Source: Candidatus Anaerobiospirillum pullistercoris
Lineage (GTDB): Bacteria > Pseudomonadota > Gammaproteobacteria > Enterobacterales > Succinivibrionaceae
NCBI GenBank assembly: GCA_019114785.1
Contig: DXEV01000219.1
Span: 1-40,395 of the forward strand
Direction of reading: 5' to 3'
DNA length: 40,395 nt
Under the pieces are notes generated by a model. It saw only the letters and a program-made list of their open reading frames with translations, did no database searches and was not told the origin of the DNA. This document shows positions 16,237-25,445 of this stretch, one piece after another; within the stretch, counting starts at the first letter, position 1, and every line of letters begins with the position of its first letter. A program made the translations under genes and the position numbers.

Positions 16237-16328
16237 AGCAAAAATAGGAAGACTCAGACTGCGCTTGTCCTGACAGACAAGCAGGCAAGTATTTAATGGT
16301 CAGGAAAGCCGATTCCCTCGAGCCAAGG

Positions 16329-16967
16329 CTAAAAGGTGCGCTGAGGCTTCTTTAGATCACCCAAATGAGCAAAGGTAACTTCGATCGCGTTCCGATAATA
16401 AGTCAAATGGTGCTTCATTAAGCCTAAACGATAGTGATCGATCATGCCGCTCACCATGGCACACAACAAGGTAGCTGCTGCATCCACATCAAGATCTGCT
16501 GGCAGTTGCTTTTGTACTACAGCTGCTCTGAGCGCCTCAGATACCACAAAGAAACGCTCCTGCATCATCTCAATGATCTTTTCACGCACATCACTCTTCA
16601 CTCCAGAGATCATGGCGTGCTCAATAGTTGCGGCTAAAGTCGAAGTAAAGAGCGAAGCGGCCTCATCGGTTAAATGAGACAAAGCCCACTTTTTTAAGAT
16701 GCCAAGAGGATCACGCTGGTTCTCCTCTACTGCTTGCCGCAAAGTATTGTAAATATTGACCTTGGTAGCCTCTTCTTCCATTAAGGCTGCCAGAAGTTCA
16801 CTTTTGTTTTCAAAATGCCAATAAATAGCACCACGGGTTACATTGGCCTCTCGTGCGATATCCGAGAGAGAGGCCTTGGCAAACCCTCGTTCTGTAAAGA
16901 TCTTCTGTGCCGCAGCTAAAATGCTTTGCTTAGTCTGTAAAGCTTCAGCATGAGTCCGTTTTGACAT
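16329..16967 (-). CDS. acrR: AcrR-type TetR repressor of the efflux pump
   Basis: 212 residues: an N-terminal TetR helix-turn-helix (about 10-57, with SLSDIAREANVTRGAIYWHFENKSELL) and an all-helical ligand domain. It should repress acrAB and itself and be released by pump substrates. It lies divergently from acrA, and AcrR-like palindromes lie in the gap. The start at 16967 follows TTGAGGT; the longer frame to 17069 would run through the operator and is rejected. Confidence 0.9.
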   Translation of the reverse strand: MSKRTHAEALQTKQSILAAAQKIFTERGFAKASLSDIAREANVTRGAIYWHFENKSELLAALMEEEATKVNIYNTLRQAVEENQRDPLGILKKWALSHLTDEAASLFTSTLAATIEHAMISGVKSDVREKIIEMMQERFFVVSEALRAAVVQKQLPADLDVDAAATLLCAMVSGMIDHYRLGLMKHHLTYYRNAIEVTFAHLGDLKKPQRTF

Positions 16968-17035
16968 AGAAACCTCAAGTCGCAACCACCACGAAAAAAG
17001 TTTTGCTACTCCTAAATTGCTGACAAGCATAACAT

Positions 17036-17049
17036 ACATACATGTATGT
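17036..17049. promoter_or_regulatory. AcrR operator near acrR start
   Basis: ACATACATGTATGT is a perfect 14-bp palindrome inside a longer imperfect one (about 17030-17055). Its half-site ACATACAT is the same as in the E. coli acr operator. It lies ~70 bases upstream of the acrR start, suiting autorepression. Confidence 0.75.
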
Positions 17050-17158
17050 TTGTAAAAAATTACCCTCAATCATGCAAGTTTTCTAAACCTGATTTTTCGC
17101 TTATATATCAGTGTTTATCTACATTAAGACTGATTTTACTTGTCTAACAAGTACACAC

Positions 17159-17211
17159 TGTATGTAAATTTTTGCGAACATACATACACGCTTGTATGAT
17201 TAGCGTATAAT
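17159..17211 (+). promoter_or_regulatory. acrAB promoter region with further AcrR-type sites
   Basis: A half-site TGTATGTA (17159-17166) and an inverted pair CATACA-CGCT-TGTATG (17183-17198) lie directly before a perfect TATAAT -10 (17206-17211). No consensus -35 is visible because the operator occupies that place. A repressor bound there would block RNA polymerase. The start of acrA is 900 bases further on. Confidence 0.6.
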
Positions 17212-17501
17212 GGCCGCAGTGAAAGATCGTCTTTCAAAAAATGTGGTAAAACTCACGCTCTCGATCTTAACCATAGTGCAATGTTAGTGACCCCCTTACG
17301 TCACAGGGCACGGATCGTTTAGAATTAAGGACGACTGACTGTACACCACTGAGAGGAGCACTTACTAACTAAGCGCTAAGAAAAGAGCGTTAACGTGAGT
17401 CTATGCCCCCTCGCAAACGTGAGGCTATGGATCCACGCAATAGTTGGTAACAGCACCTAAAAGTGCACTTTCACTGCCACGTGCAGTCTTGTGCAACTTA
17501 C

Positions 17502-17580
17502 CGAAAGCATCAAACTCTGCCCCAATTGCATAAAAGCCGGTTTTTGTTGGCTTTTGTGGAGGTAGAGTTTGGTGCTTTCG
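17502..17580. repeat. 79-base near-perfect inverted repeat in acrAB leader
   Basis: A 20-base left arm (17502-17521, starting CGAAAGCATCAAACTC) pairs with 17561-17580 with only wobble differences. An inner stem AAAAGCC/GGCTTTT (17532-17538 with 17549-17555) sits in the loop. GCAA before the left arm and TTGC after the right arm extend it. It may be a palindromic mini-element or a regulatory RNA structure. Confidence 0.7.
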
Positions 17581-17691
17581 TTGCTTTTGCCCCCACAAAA
17601 TTAACAATCCATGCAGATTTGAATGTAAAAAAGCAATTTCTGTGGACTGCTAGGCAAGAGGACAAGAGCACAAAATCAAGCCGCTAATTTG

Positions 17692-17820
17692 CTTTCAAAC
17701 AGCTGCCCCGCCGCAAGCTCCAATTACAAGGCAAGCTCGCTTGCCTTAAGTAGGCACAGCTAACAGCAGGACAGATCTAGCGGCGACACTCGTGGGATAA
17801 CGTGTGTTCTTGTTTGAAAG
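17692..17820. repeat. Nested inverted repeats in acrAB leader
   Basis: CTTTCAAAC (17692-17700) pairs with GTTTGAAAG (17812-17820), GCCGC (17710-17714) with GCGGC (17780-17784), and AAGGCAAG (17728-17735) with CTTGCCTT (17740-17747) around a CTCG tetraloop. The three stems nest in order, as in a folded RNA domain. Confidence 0.5.
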
Positions 17821-18111
17821 CGCAAACCTGCAAGGGATTTACCTCAGTGCTGCTCTGCTACTCCTAAAAACTAACAGCTCTAAGGTAAACAGTATGATGG
17901 TGCCCTATTTGTGGAAAGCCTAAAAGCAAAGGCATGTCCACATTTAGAGCCCTCTCACCGACTTTCTAAAAACACGTAAGCTCAAAGTTGTGCTTACATT
18001 TGCGCAAAGCAGTATCAGCCCAACTTTAGGCTCACGCTACAGCAGAGAAGAAATTAGGTGTGACGGAGGCATCGTCGCGGGACTGGTTTTATTGTTCAAG
18101 GAATTTCAGGT

Positions 18112-19347
18112 ATGTTCCTGTCTAGCATTAATAAAAAGCATCTTCTTCCAAGTGCTTTGGCAGTAGCGCTTTTACTGTCAGGTTGTGGTGAAGCTGAGCA
18201 AACTACTCAGGCAACTAGTCTACCTGTTGACGTGTTTACAGTGCACACCATGGAAGTGCCGATCGTGTCTAACCTGACCGGTCGTGTAAGTGCCACTCGT
18301 CGTGCTGAGGTACGTCCTCAGGTTTCGGGCATTATCCAAAAGCGACTCTTTGAGGAAGGCTCTTCCGTCACCGAGGGTCAGCAGCTCTATCAGATCGACC
18401 CATCTTTGTATGAGGCTTCGGTCAATAGCGCTATGGCTCAATTAAAGAGCGCTGAAGCCAATCTCTATGCCACCAAGTTACGCGCCGATCGTTATCGCCA
18501 ACTGCTCTCACAGAAGGCTGTGTCTAAGCAAGATTACGATGACGCTCAAGCCGCTTACCTGCAAGCTGATGCTGCAGTGAAAGCTGCTGAGGCAAGCCTC
18601 GAAACGGCCAATATTAACTTAGCCTACACCAAGGTATATGCCCCAATCTCTGGACGTATCTCTAAGTCCAATTTCACTGAGGGTGCCTTAGTTAATGCTC
18701 AGCAGACCAGCCCATTAACTACCATTCAGCAACTGGATCCTCTCTATGTGGATTTAGGCCAAACCGTGGAAGACCACTTAGCTCTGCGTCAGGCTATTGC
18801 CGAGGGCTCAGTGAAAACCAATGATGGTAAGGCTCCTGTTGATATCTACTTCTCTGATGGCACTAAATACAGACACCAAGGTCAATTAGAGTTTGCTGAT
18901 GTGACTGTGGATGAAACCACTGGCATGGTGAACGTCCGTGCCTTAGTGCCAAACCCTGAAAAGACCTTACTGCCTGGCATGTTCTTACGTGGCGCTATCC
19001 ACGAAGGTATGCTGCCTGATGCAGTAGTAGTCAACCAAAGCTCAGTGATCCGTGAAGCTGGTGGCTTAAGCTATGTGTACATCATTGATGATCACAACTT
19101 AGCTCAACGTACCATCGTCAAGCTTGGAACTGAGTACCAAGGTTTCTATGTGGTCGCTACTGGCTTAAAGCCAGGTGATCGCGTAATCAGCTCTAACTTG
19201 CAAAAGATCCGCTCTGGTACCCCAGTGCAGGAGATCAAGAAAGAGCAAGCAGGCGCAGCAGGTGAGGCCGGTGCTGCCAGCACTGATGCTGGTGCAGGTT
19301 CTGACGCCGCTGCTGCTGGAGATGCAGCCCCTGCTGACAACGCCTAA
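18112..19347 (+). CDS. acrA: AcrA-type periplasmic adaptor lipoprotein of RND efflux pump
   Basis: 411 residues. A lipoprotein signal ends in LLSGC (C25). The membrane-fusion-protein layout follows: lipoyl half-motifs around a coiled-coil hairpin (about 100-165), then beta-barrel and membrane-proximal domains. AcrA links the inner-membrane pump AcrB to a TolC-type outer channel; no tolC is in the window. The last ~35 residues are an Ala/Gly-rich tail not needed for the fold. An AAGGA ribosome site lies ~10 bases before the ATG. acrB follows after an unusually long 177-base gap. Confidence 0.93.
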   Translation: MFLSSINKKHLLPSALAVALLLSGCGEAEQTTQATSLPVDVFTVHTMEVPIVSNLTGRVSATRRAEVRPQVSGIIQKRLFEEGSSVTEGQQLYQIDPSLYEASVNSAMAQLKSAEANLYATKLRADRYRQLLSQKAVSKQDYDDAQAAYLQADAAVKAAEASLETANINLAYTKVYAPISGRISKSNFTEGALVNAQQTSPLTTIQQLDPLYVDLGQTVEDHLALRQAIAEGSVKTNDGKAPVDIYFSDGTKYRHQGQLEFADVTVDETTGMVNVRALVPNPEKTLLPGMFLRGAIHEGMLPDAVVVNQSSVIREAGGLSYVYIIDDHNLAQRTIVKLGTEYQGFYVVATGLKPGDRVISSNLQKIRSGTPVQEIKKEQAGAAGEAGAASTDAGAGSDAAAAGDAAPADNA

Positions 19348-19380
19348 AGGCATTGCCTGTCTAGGACTAAATCTCCTTAG

Positions 19381-19412
19381 CTTAAGGTCTAAGACAATTA
19401 GACAACCTTAAG
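19381..19412 (+). repeat. Hairpin in acrA-acrB gap
   Basis: CTTAAGG (19381-19387) pairs with CCTTAAG (19406-19412) and TCTAA (19388-19392) with TTAGA (19398-19402), leaving a small bulge and a 5-base loop. There is no T-run, so it is more likely an RNA-processing or stabilising hairpin than a terminator. Confidence 0.5.
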
Positions 19413-19524
19413 TAGCCCCACAATCATCACAAGCTGTAGCTCTCTTAGGATGGCTTGCTGTCCTTAAGGGCCAAAGAATCCATGATGCTTTGGAAGTGGC
19501 TATCTTGTAAGGATTAACTTTCTT

Positions 19525-22500
19525 ATGGCACGTTTCTTTATCAATCGCCCGATCTTTGCGTGGGTGATCGCTATTGTGATCATGCTCGCTGGCTTGGTGT
19601 CGGTATTCACCCTGCCAGTATCACAATACCCGACCATCGCGCCTCCATCGGTGTCGATCCGTGCTAGCTATCCTGGTGCTGATGCTAGTACAGTGGAGCG
19701 CTCAGTAACCCAGATTATTGAGCAGAACTTAACCGGTCTGGATGGCTACATGTATATGTCAGCCAATTCTGACTCCTACGGTAACTCCTCGATCACCATT
19801 ACCTTTGAGCCTGGTACCAATGCTGATATTGCGCAAGTGCAAGTGCAGAACAAAATGCAGCAGACACAATCGCAATTACCATCAGTGGTGCAGCAAAACG
19901 GTGTGGACGTTTCCAAGTCGACTGATGCCTTCTTGATGATCGTAGGCTTAACCGCAAACGATGGTCTGCACGACAACTCTGACTTGTCTGACTACATCTA
20001 CGCTAACATCCGTGAGCCTCTGGCTCGTGTGGCCGGTGTGGGTGACTTGATGGTGTTCGGTGCTGAGTACGCTATGCGTATTTGGGTAGACCCAGAGAAG
20101 CTGACCAATTTGGCTATTACCATTCCTGAGGTGACAGCAGCCATTACTGCACAAAACGCTCAGGTGACCTATGGTTCCTTAGGTGGTACCCCAGCCGTTC
20201 CTGGTCAACAGTACTCTTATACCATCACCGGTCAGAAGCGCTTAGAGTCGGTCGAAGAGTTTGAAAACATCCTGTTGCGCGTCAACACTGACGGTACCAT
20301 GGTTCGCTTAAAGGACATTGCTCGTGTGGAGTTAGGTTCTGAGAGCTACCAATACTCCGGTACCGAAAATGGTGTGCCATCTTCTGGTGTGGCTATTCGT
20401 CTGGCAGCCAATGCTAACGCTCTGGATACGGCTGAAAACGTTAAGGCTTTAATCGAAGACTTAGCCCCTTACTTCCCAGAGTGGATCGATTACAGCTATC
20501 CATACGACACTACCGACTTCATTAAGGTTTCGATTAACGAGGTGTTCCACACCTTAATCGAAGCTATCGTGCTGGTGGTGATCATTATGTACATCTTCTT
20601 GCAGAACTTCCGTGCCACCTTGATCCCTTCGATCACGGTGCCAGTGGTGCTGCTGGGTACATTCGCCATCATGTCGGTATTGGGCTTCTCCATTAACACC
20701 TTAACCATGTTCGGATTGGTGCTCGCCATCGGTCTGCTCGTGGACGACGCTATCGTGGTGGTCGAAAACGTCGAACGTATTATGGAAGAGGAGCATTTAC
20801 CTCCTCGCCATGCCACCATTAAGTCCATGGATGAAATTACTGGCGCTCTGATCGGTATCGCTCTGGTGCTGTCAGCTGTGTTCATTCCTATGGCTTTCTT
20901 CGGTGGTTCCACTGGTGTTATTTACCGTCAGTTCTCCATCACCATCGTGTCGGCCATGGTGCTCTCGGTGTTAGTCGCTCTGATCTTAACGCCAGCCCTA
21001 TGCGCCACCATGCTGAAATCGTTAGAAGATCGTCAAGCTGAGCCAAAGACAGGTTTTGGTAAGTTCTGGAAGAAACTCTCCAATACCCTCTTAGCTCCAG
21101 TCAATAAGTTCTTTGAACTCTTCAACCGTGGTTTTGCTGCTTTCTCTAATAGCTACCAAAAACACGTATCGAAAGTGGTGCATCAGCTCAAACGCCAGAT
21201 CTTCGCTTACATCGTGATCTGTGTGGCTTTAGGCTTTTGCTTCGTCCGTATTCCTTCGGCCTTCTTACCAAACGAAGACCAAGGTGTGCTGATGGCAATG
21301 TTGAACCTGCCAGCTGGCGCTACAGTAGAGAAGACCAAGAGTACTTTGGCTAAGGTGTCGGATTACTTCACTACCAATGAGTCTGACAATATCGAATCCA
21401 TCATGGCAGTTACCGGCTTCTCGTTCTCGGGTGCTGGTCAAAATGCTGCTATGGCGTTCCTTAAGCTCAAGGATTGGTCTTTAAGACCTAACCCAGAACA
21501 GCATGCTGACGCCATTGTGCAACGTGCTTATCTGCCACTGCTTGGTATTCGTGAAGGCTTAGCTTTCGCCTTCAACCTGCCAGCTATTCCTGAATTAGGT
21601 GTGGCATCAGGCTTCGATCTCTACTTACAAGACAACGGCGGTGCCGGTCACGCCGCTTTAACTAAGGTACGTCAAGACTATGTGTACGCAGCCCAGCAAT
21701 CTCCATTGCTGATGCAGGTTCGTGCTAATGGTCAAGAGGACATGCCTCAGTTCAAGTTCAATATTGACTATGAAAAGGCCTTAGCTTTAGGTCTAAGCGT
21801 CAACGACATCAACACTACCTTATCCGCTGCATGGGGTTCTGCCTACATCGACAACTTCATGGAGCGTAACCGTGTGAAGAAGGTATATCTCCAAGCTGAA
21901 GCCGAAGCTCGTATGAATGAGCTGGACTTAGGCAAGTGGTATATTCGTAACGCTACTGGTCAAATGGTGCCATGCACAGCCTTTATTACCACCTCATGGG
22001 ATTATGGCTCACCTCGTCTAGAGCGCTTCAACGGTGTGGGTGCCATGAACATCCAAGGTGCACCAGCTCCTGGCGTATCCACTGGTGAGGCTATGGCTGA
22101 GATGGAGCGTATTGCCGCAGAAGTGCTGCCAAGCGGCTTCGGTATTTCATGGACTGGCGTGTCCTTCCAAGAGCGTCTGTCTGGTACCCAAGCCCCACTG
22201 CTTTATGCTGTGTCGCTCTTGATCGTGTTCTTATCGTTAGCCGCTCTGTATGAGTCGTGGTCGATCCCATTTGCTGTGATGCTGGTGGTGCCATTAGGCA
22301 TTATCGGTGCAGTGCTGGCAGCTCTGATCACGCAATACGTACCAGTACAAACGGTGCTACGTAATGACGTTTACTTCCAAGTAGGTCTGCTGACAACAGT
22401 GGGACTTTCGGCCAAGAACGCCATTCTGATCGTGGAGTTCGCTAAAGACCTCTACGATAAGGGCAACCGCTTAACCGAGGCTGTGATTGAGGCTGCACGT

Positions 22501-22830
22501 ATTCGTCTGCGCCCTATTCTCATGACCTCAGCTGCTTTCGTGCTCGGTGTGTTACCGCTGGCCATTTCCTCTGGTGCTGGTGCCGCAGGCCGTAACGAAA
22601 TCGGTATTTGCGTGATCGGCGGTATGCTCTCAGCTACCGTGCTGGCTATTTTCTTCGTGCCAGTGTTCTTCGTCTTAGTGATGCGTTACTTCACGAAGTA
22701 CATTCCAGCCGATGAGAAGAAGCGTCGTGCTGAAATCGAAGAAGCTAAGATCCGCGCACGTCAACAGCGTGCTTTAGAGGAAGGCAATAAGGATCTGCCT
22801 CCATCTGATAGCCAAGGATCTGCTAGCTAA
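19525..22830 (+). CDS. acrB: AcrB-type RND multidrug efflux transporter
   Basis: 1,101 residues, against 1,049 in E. coli; much of the excess lies in a linker in the middle (about 515-545) and the Arg/Glu-rich C-terminal tail. It starts [17 protein letters not shown] as usual. The proton-relay residues are present: D407 and D408 in [14 protein letters not shown], and K964 in GLSAKNAIL, the counterpart of E. coli K940. It works as a trimer with AcrA and a TolC channel to export drugs, bile salts and similar compounds using the proton gradient. AAGGA lies upstream of the ATG. A terminator follows. Confidence 0.95.
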   Translation: MARFFINRPIFAWVIAIVIMLAGLVSVFTLPVSQYPTIAPPSVSIRASYPGADASTVERSVTQIIEQNLTGLDGYMYMSANSDSYGNSSITITFEPGTNADIAQVQVQNKMQQTQSQLPSVVQQNGVDVSKSTDAFLMIVGLTANDGLHDNSDLSDYIYANIREPLARVAGVGDLMVFGAEYAMRIWVDPEKLTNLAITIPEVTAAITAQNAQVTYGSLGGTPAVPGQQYSYTITGQKRLESVEEFENILLRVNTDGTMVRLKDIARVELGSESYQYSGTENGVPSSGVAIRLAANANALDTAENVKALIEDLAPYFPEWIDYSYPYDTTDFIKVSINEVFHTLIEAIVLVVIIMYIFLQNFRATLIPSITVPVVLLGTFAIMSVLGFSINTLTMFGLVLAIGLLVDDAIVVVENVERIMEEEHLPPRHATIKSMDEITGALIGIALVLSAVFIPMAFFGGSTGVIYRQFSITIVSAMVLSVLVALILTPALCATMLKSLEDRQAEPKTGFGKFWKKLSNTLLAPVNKFFELFNRGFAAFSNSYQKHVSKVVHQLKRQIFAYIVICVALGFCFVRIPSAFLPNEDQGVLMAMLNLPAGATVEKTKSTLAKVSDYFTTNESDNIESIMAVTGFSFSGAGQNAAMAFLKLKDWSLRPNPEQHADAIVQRAYLPLLGIREGLAFAFNLPAIPELGVASGFDLYLQDNGGAGHAALTKVRQDYVYAAQQSPLLMQVRANGQEDMPQFKFNIDYEKALALGLSVNDINTTLSAAWGSAYIDNFMERNRVKKVYLQAEAEARMNELDLGKWYIRNATGQMVPCTAFITTSWDYGSPRLERFNGVGAMNIQGAPAPGVSTGEAMAEMERIAAEVLPSGFGISWTGVSFQERLSGTQAPLLYAVSLLIVFLSLAALYESWSIPFAVMLVVPLGIIGAVLAALITQYVPVQTVLRNDVYFQVGLLTTVGLSAKNAILIVEFAKDLYDKGNRLTEAVIEAARIRLRPILMTSAAFVLGVLPLAISSGAGAAGRNEIGICVIGGMLSATVLAIFFVPVFFVLVMRYFTKYIPADEKKRRAEIEEAKIRARQQRALEEGNKDLPPSDSQGSAS

Positions 22831-22903
22831 AACAACTCATAACTAAAGCAAAAGCTTCCTTAGGTCTCACTGCTTTAAAGTAAAGCGGCCAAAAGGAAGC
22901 CCC

Positions 22904-22950
22904 AAAGGCGTGACCGTAAGCAATTCCAGCAAGCGGCCACGCCTTTTTTC
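22904..22950 (+). terminator. Terminator after acrB
   Basis: AAAGGCGTG (22904-22912) pairs with CACGCCTTT (22938-22946), followed by TTTCTTGTTTTCTT. Confidence 0.8.
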
Positions 22951-23119
22951 TTGTTTTCTTGCGTAAAGATCGCTACTGCAAAAAAGGAGCAAAAAGGCTC
23001 CAAGCAAAGTGATATGCTGTGTACGCTCAAAGACCACTCAGGTTTTACGCCAGATAAGGCCTAGACGAGCACACAGCACAAGGAGAACGCTCCTAGGAAA
23101 AGGAATAGAGGACTTAAGG

Positions 23120-24286
23120 ATGTCGAGTTTTAGCATCAACGAAAGCTTATTTGTCTTGGACTTAGATGACGATGCTCCAAGCATCTTACCTGTAGGTGAG
23201 GTCTTACCTGACGGCATCAAAATCGGTGTCGATCGCGATCGCGGTGAGCAATTCGCCTTTTACGTGAGCGAAGATGGCCGCTATGACATCCTTGCAGCCC
23301 GTCCTGTCTTAGCCGAGCGCTGGGTGAAAGAAGGCTATCTGGAAAAGCGTATGCTCCAGATCCACCTCAATGACCAAGACGAGATTGATTGCTATTTGCT
23401 GATCAGCCCAAGCTCGCATTTACTTGGTCGCATGACTGATATCCGTGCCTATGGCAGCCGCTACTTTGCCCACGTCGTAGCTAGCGCTATGTGGCATACC
23501 CGCAATAAAGACCCATTCATCAATATGCGTGATGGCATTCTATGTGAGCTCTATGGTGTAGTGCTGCCTACCTATACCCTGACCCCACAAATTGCCGATA
23601 TCGCCTTACTCAACAACATTCTGCGTGGCCAATACGATAGCGAGGATCTGCGCAATAACGAAGACTTTAAGCAAGCAGGCCAGTTTGGCGGCTTAAGCTT
23701 TATGAGCTTCAATCAGGCCTTAAAAGCTCACAATATGGCCCCAGATACAATTGAGCCTTACTTCCAAGTGGGAGAGTACGTAGATGACTTCGTACAGATG
23801 GCCCCTCACGCTCTGATCACTGGCCCATTAGAGCTCAAGGCAGAATACCAGATCTACGCTACTAGCACTGATGTCGTACTGCTGGCTATGTCCCAAGCTT
23901 GGGCTCAAGAGTTGATTGACCGCAACTTAGTCCTGCAAATGGACATGAAGTCCGTCCAGATCGGACGCGAAATGATTAAGGTCTTAGCTCTGCCACGCCG
24001 AGCTGCCTTAGAAAGCCTCGATAACAGACACTATGGCATCAACCAAGATGATGTCTTTACTTTAGCTTTAGCTATGCAACGCGCTCGTCGCAAGCTGCCA
24101 GAAGCTCAGCTGCAAGATGCCCTGTATGTACAAGCCTTAGGCTTAGTACTGCCAACTAAATTTGAAGGTGGCAGCAAGGAGCAAGATGCCAAGGTACTGC
24201 AAGAGGTGGTGACTGTAGGCCCATTTGCCCAAAGTCCGTTCTTAGATGACGTACTGCACAGTGCCCAAGCAGTGCTGCAAGCTTAA
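23120..24286 (+). CDS. Unrecognised cytoplasmic protein, 388 aa
   Basis: No family recognised. The ATG at 23120 was chosen because AGAGGA lies ~10 bases upstream; the 37-codon extension to 23009 is Arg/Cys-rich and unlike the rest. There is no signal peptide or membrane segment. The N-terminal ~90 residues look beta-rich and acidic (FVLDLDDDAP, GVDRDRGEQFAFYVSEDGRYD). The rest is alternating helices and strands with balanced charge and codon use like its neighbours, so it is a real, expressed-looking gene. It stands alone between acrAB and the flavodoxin gene with its own hairpin-rich terminator region. Confidence 0.75.
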   Translation: MSSFSINESLFVLDLDDDAPSILPVGEVLPDGIKIGVDRDRGEQFAFYVSEDGRYDILAARPVLAERWVKEGYLEKRMLQIHLNDQDEIDCYLLISPSSHLLGRMTDIRAYGSRYFAHVVASAMWHTRNKDPFINMRDGILCELYGVVLPTYTLTPQIADIALLNNILRGQYDSEDLRNNEDFKQAGQFGGLSFMSFNQALKAHNMAPDTIEPYFQVGEYVDDFVQMAPHALITGPLELKAEYQIYATSTDVVLLAMSQAWAQELIDRNLVLQMDMKSVQIGREMIKVLALPRRAALESLDNRHYGINQDDVFTLALAMQRARRKLPEAQLQDALYVQALGLVLPTKFEGGSKEQDAKVLQEVVTVGPFAQSPFLDDVLHSAQAVLQA

Positions 24287-24300
24287 CTCAGTACCAGCTG

Positions 24301-24343
24301 AGCCTGCTAAGCCAGCAGGCTCAGCCTGCCAAGCATGCAGGCT
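24301..24343. repeat. Pair of REP-like hairpins
   Basis: AGCCTGCT/AGCAGGCT (24301-24321) and AGCCTGC/GCAGGCT (24323-24343) sit side by side, each continuing into CTC(A/G)G. The sequence CCTGCCAAAGCAGGCTCAG at 7435-7453 is a third copy, after the MFS permease gene. This suggests a small dispersed intergenic hairpin repeat. Confidence 0.6.
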
Positions 24344-24393
24344 CGGTTGCTCAGAGCTTCACTGAATTTACAAGCAACTCCAAACATTACCTC

Positions 24394-24420
24394 AAAGCCG
24401 GTCTCTGACCGGCTTTTTAT
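24394..24420 (+). terminator. Terminator after the 388-aa protein gene
   Basis: AAAGCCGGTC (24394-24403) pairs with GACCGGCTTT (24407-24416) around TCT, running into TTTTTATTT. Confidence 0.85.
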
Positions 24421-24611
24421 TTCAGATGCACAAAAACACCCCAAAATAACAAAACGTGAAAAATATTTGCAAAATACACGAAAAAGCCCTATTTTCTGCG
24501 TAAAATGCCCTCAATATTACAATGGTTTGGCGGGCAGTAACGAGGCAAGCAAGTGCTCGCTAGCTCGTTTGTGTTGTTTTATACGGCTCTATCCCTCTAA
24601 GGTCTCAGATC

Positions 24612-25127
24612 ATGAAGAAAATTGGTTTATTCTACGGCACCTATACTGGCACCACAGGCAATGTGGCCACACGTATTGCCAAAGAACTTGGTGAGGATAT
24701 TGTCGATCTGCACAACATCCGCACTGACGGCTGCCAGATGAAAGACTATGATATTCTTATTATCGGCACCTCCACTTGGAGCGTAGGCGAGCTGCAAGAG
24801 GACTGGGACAATTTCATGCCTCAGCTTGAGGACATGTGCTTTGAGGGTAAGACCGTAGCCTTATTCGGTACCGGCGATCAGATCAGCTACCCAGATACGT
24901 TCCTTGATGGCATGGGCATGTTGTACGAGACCTTCCAGTTCCGTGGTGCTAAATTTGTCGGTTTCTGGCCAACACAGGGCTATGACTTCACCAGCCCACT
25001 GCCTCTCTTAGACCACGATCACTTTGTAGGCTTAGCCATTGATGAGGATAATCAAGCCGACTTAACAGATGAGCGCATCAAGGCATGGTGTGCCCAGTTA
25101 CGCCAAGAGTGCCATCTCGACGCCTAA
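24612..25127 (+). CDS. fldA: Flavodoxin (long-chain)
   Basis: 171 residues, typical for a long-chain flavodoxin. The FMN phosphate loop is T10-Y-T12-G-T-T15. The flavin-stacking aromatics are visible in the TSTWSVGELQEDW loop and the GTGDQISYPDTF loop. It carries single electrons at low potential in the cytoplasm, for example to radical-SAM enzymes or from pyruvate oxidoreductases. FldA is preferred over FldB on general likeness only. TAAGG lies ~9 bases before the ATG. Monocistronic. Confidence 0.9.
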   Translation: MKKIGLFYGTYTGTTGNVATRIAKELGEDIVDLHNIRTDGCQMKDYDILIIGTSTWSVGELQEDWDNFMPQLEDMCFEGKTVALFGTGDQISYPDTFLDGMGMLYETFQFRGAKFVGFWPTQGYDFTSPLPLLDHDHFVGLAIDEDNQADLTDERIKAWCAQLRQECHLDA

Positions 25128-25152
25128 TCCCGCCTCTTTTTCCTCTCTTCTC

Positions 25153-25171
25153 GCCGCAGCGCTGCTGCGGC
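25153..25171. terminator. GC-rich hairpin after flavodoxin gene
   Basis: GCCGCAGC (25153-25160) pairs with GCTGCGGC (25164-25171) around GCT. No T-run follows, so termination is uncertain. Confidence 0.4.
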
Positions 25172-25302
25172 TATAGCAGTCGCCTAAAACCTCCCTAAGC
25201 TGCCCTTTCTACGCCCCAAAGGCTCGCCTTCAGGGCTAGCGCTCGCATACCAAGTTTCACCGACAAATACGCCTCCAACCAATTGTGGTCTCGTTACCAA
25301 TT

Positions 25303-25374
25303 TTGCATATCCACGAACTGGATCGATAATTTAAACAAATGCCAATTCCTTTGAGCGAAGGGCACAATGTCCTT
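25303..25374 (+). promoter_or_regulatory. Candidate promoter and palindrome for the restriction-modification operon
   Basis: TTGCAT (25303-25308) and GATAAT (25325-25330) are 16 bases apart. Downstream, an imperfect palindrome AAGG-CA/TG-CCTT (25358-25374) could be an operator. No controller gene is present. Composition changes from the GC-balanced flank to a more AT-rich stretch at about 25255, which may mark the left edge of the acquired segment. Confidence 0.45.
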
Positions 25375-25445
25375 CTAAAGGAGCGAAACATTAGAAAAAG
25401 CAAGAGATGCTGCATTAACCAATGCTCGATAAAGGACGCACAAAG

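Larger units (their letters stand above)
17212..18111 (+). other. ~900-base acrAB leader, structured, no convincing gene
   Basis: Between the operator-linked -10 and acrA there is no credible protein gene, but there is much secondary structure: a hairpin CCTC/GAGG near 17409-17425, the long hairpin at 17502-17580 and the nested inverted repeats at 17692-17820 (each listed separately). A nine-codon frame reading MMVPYLWKA starts at 17893, with AAGGT a few bases upstream. Two overlapping short frames on opposite strands (17425-17687) exist only because the palindrome reads alike in both directions. A second promoter nearer acrA cannot be excluded. Confidence 0.5.

Noticed and set aside
17425-17687. 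Two overlapping short frames on opposite strands in the acrAB leader, both containing KHQTLP
   Set aside because: The shared peptide arises because the palindrome at 17502-17580 reads alike on both strands; no coding signal.
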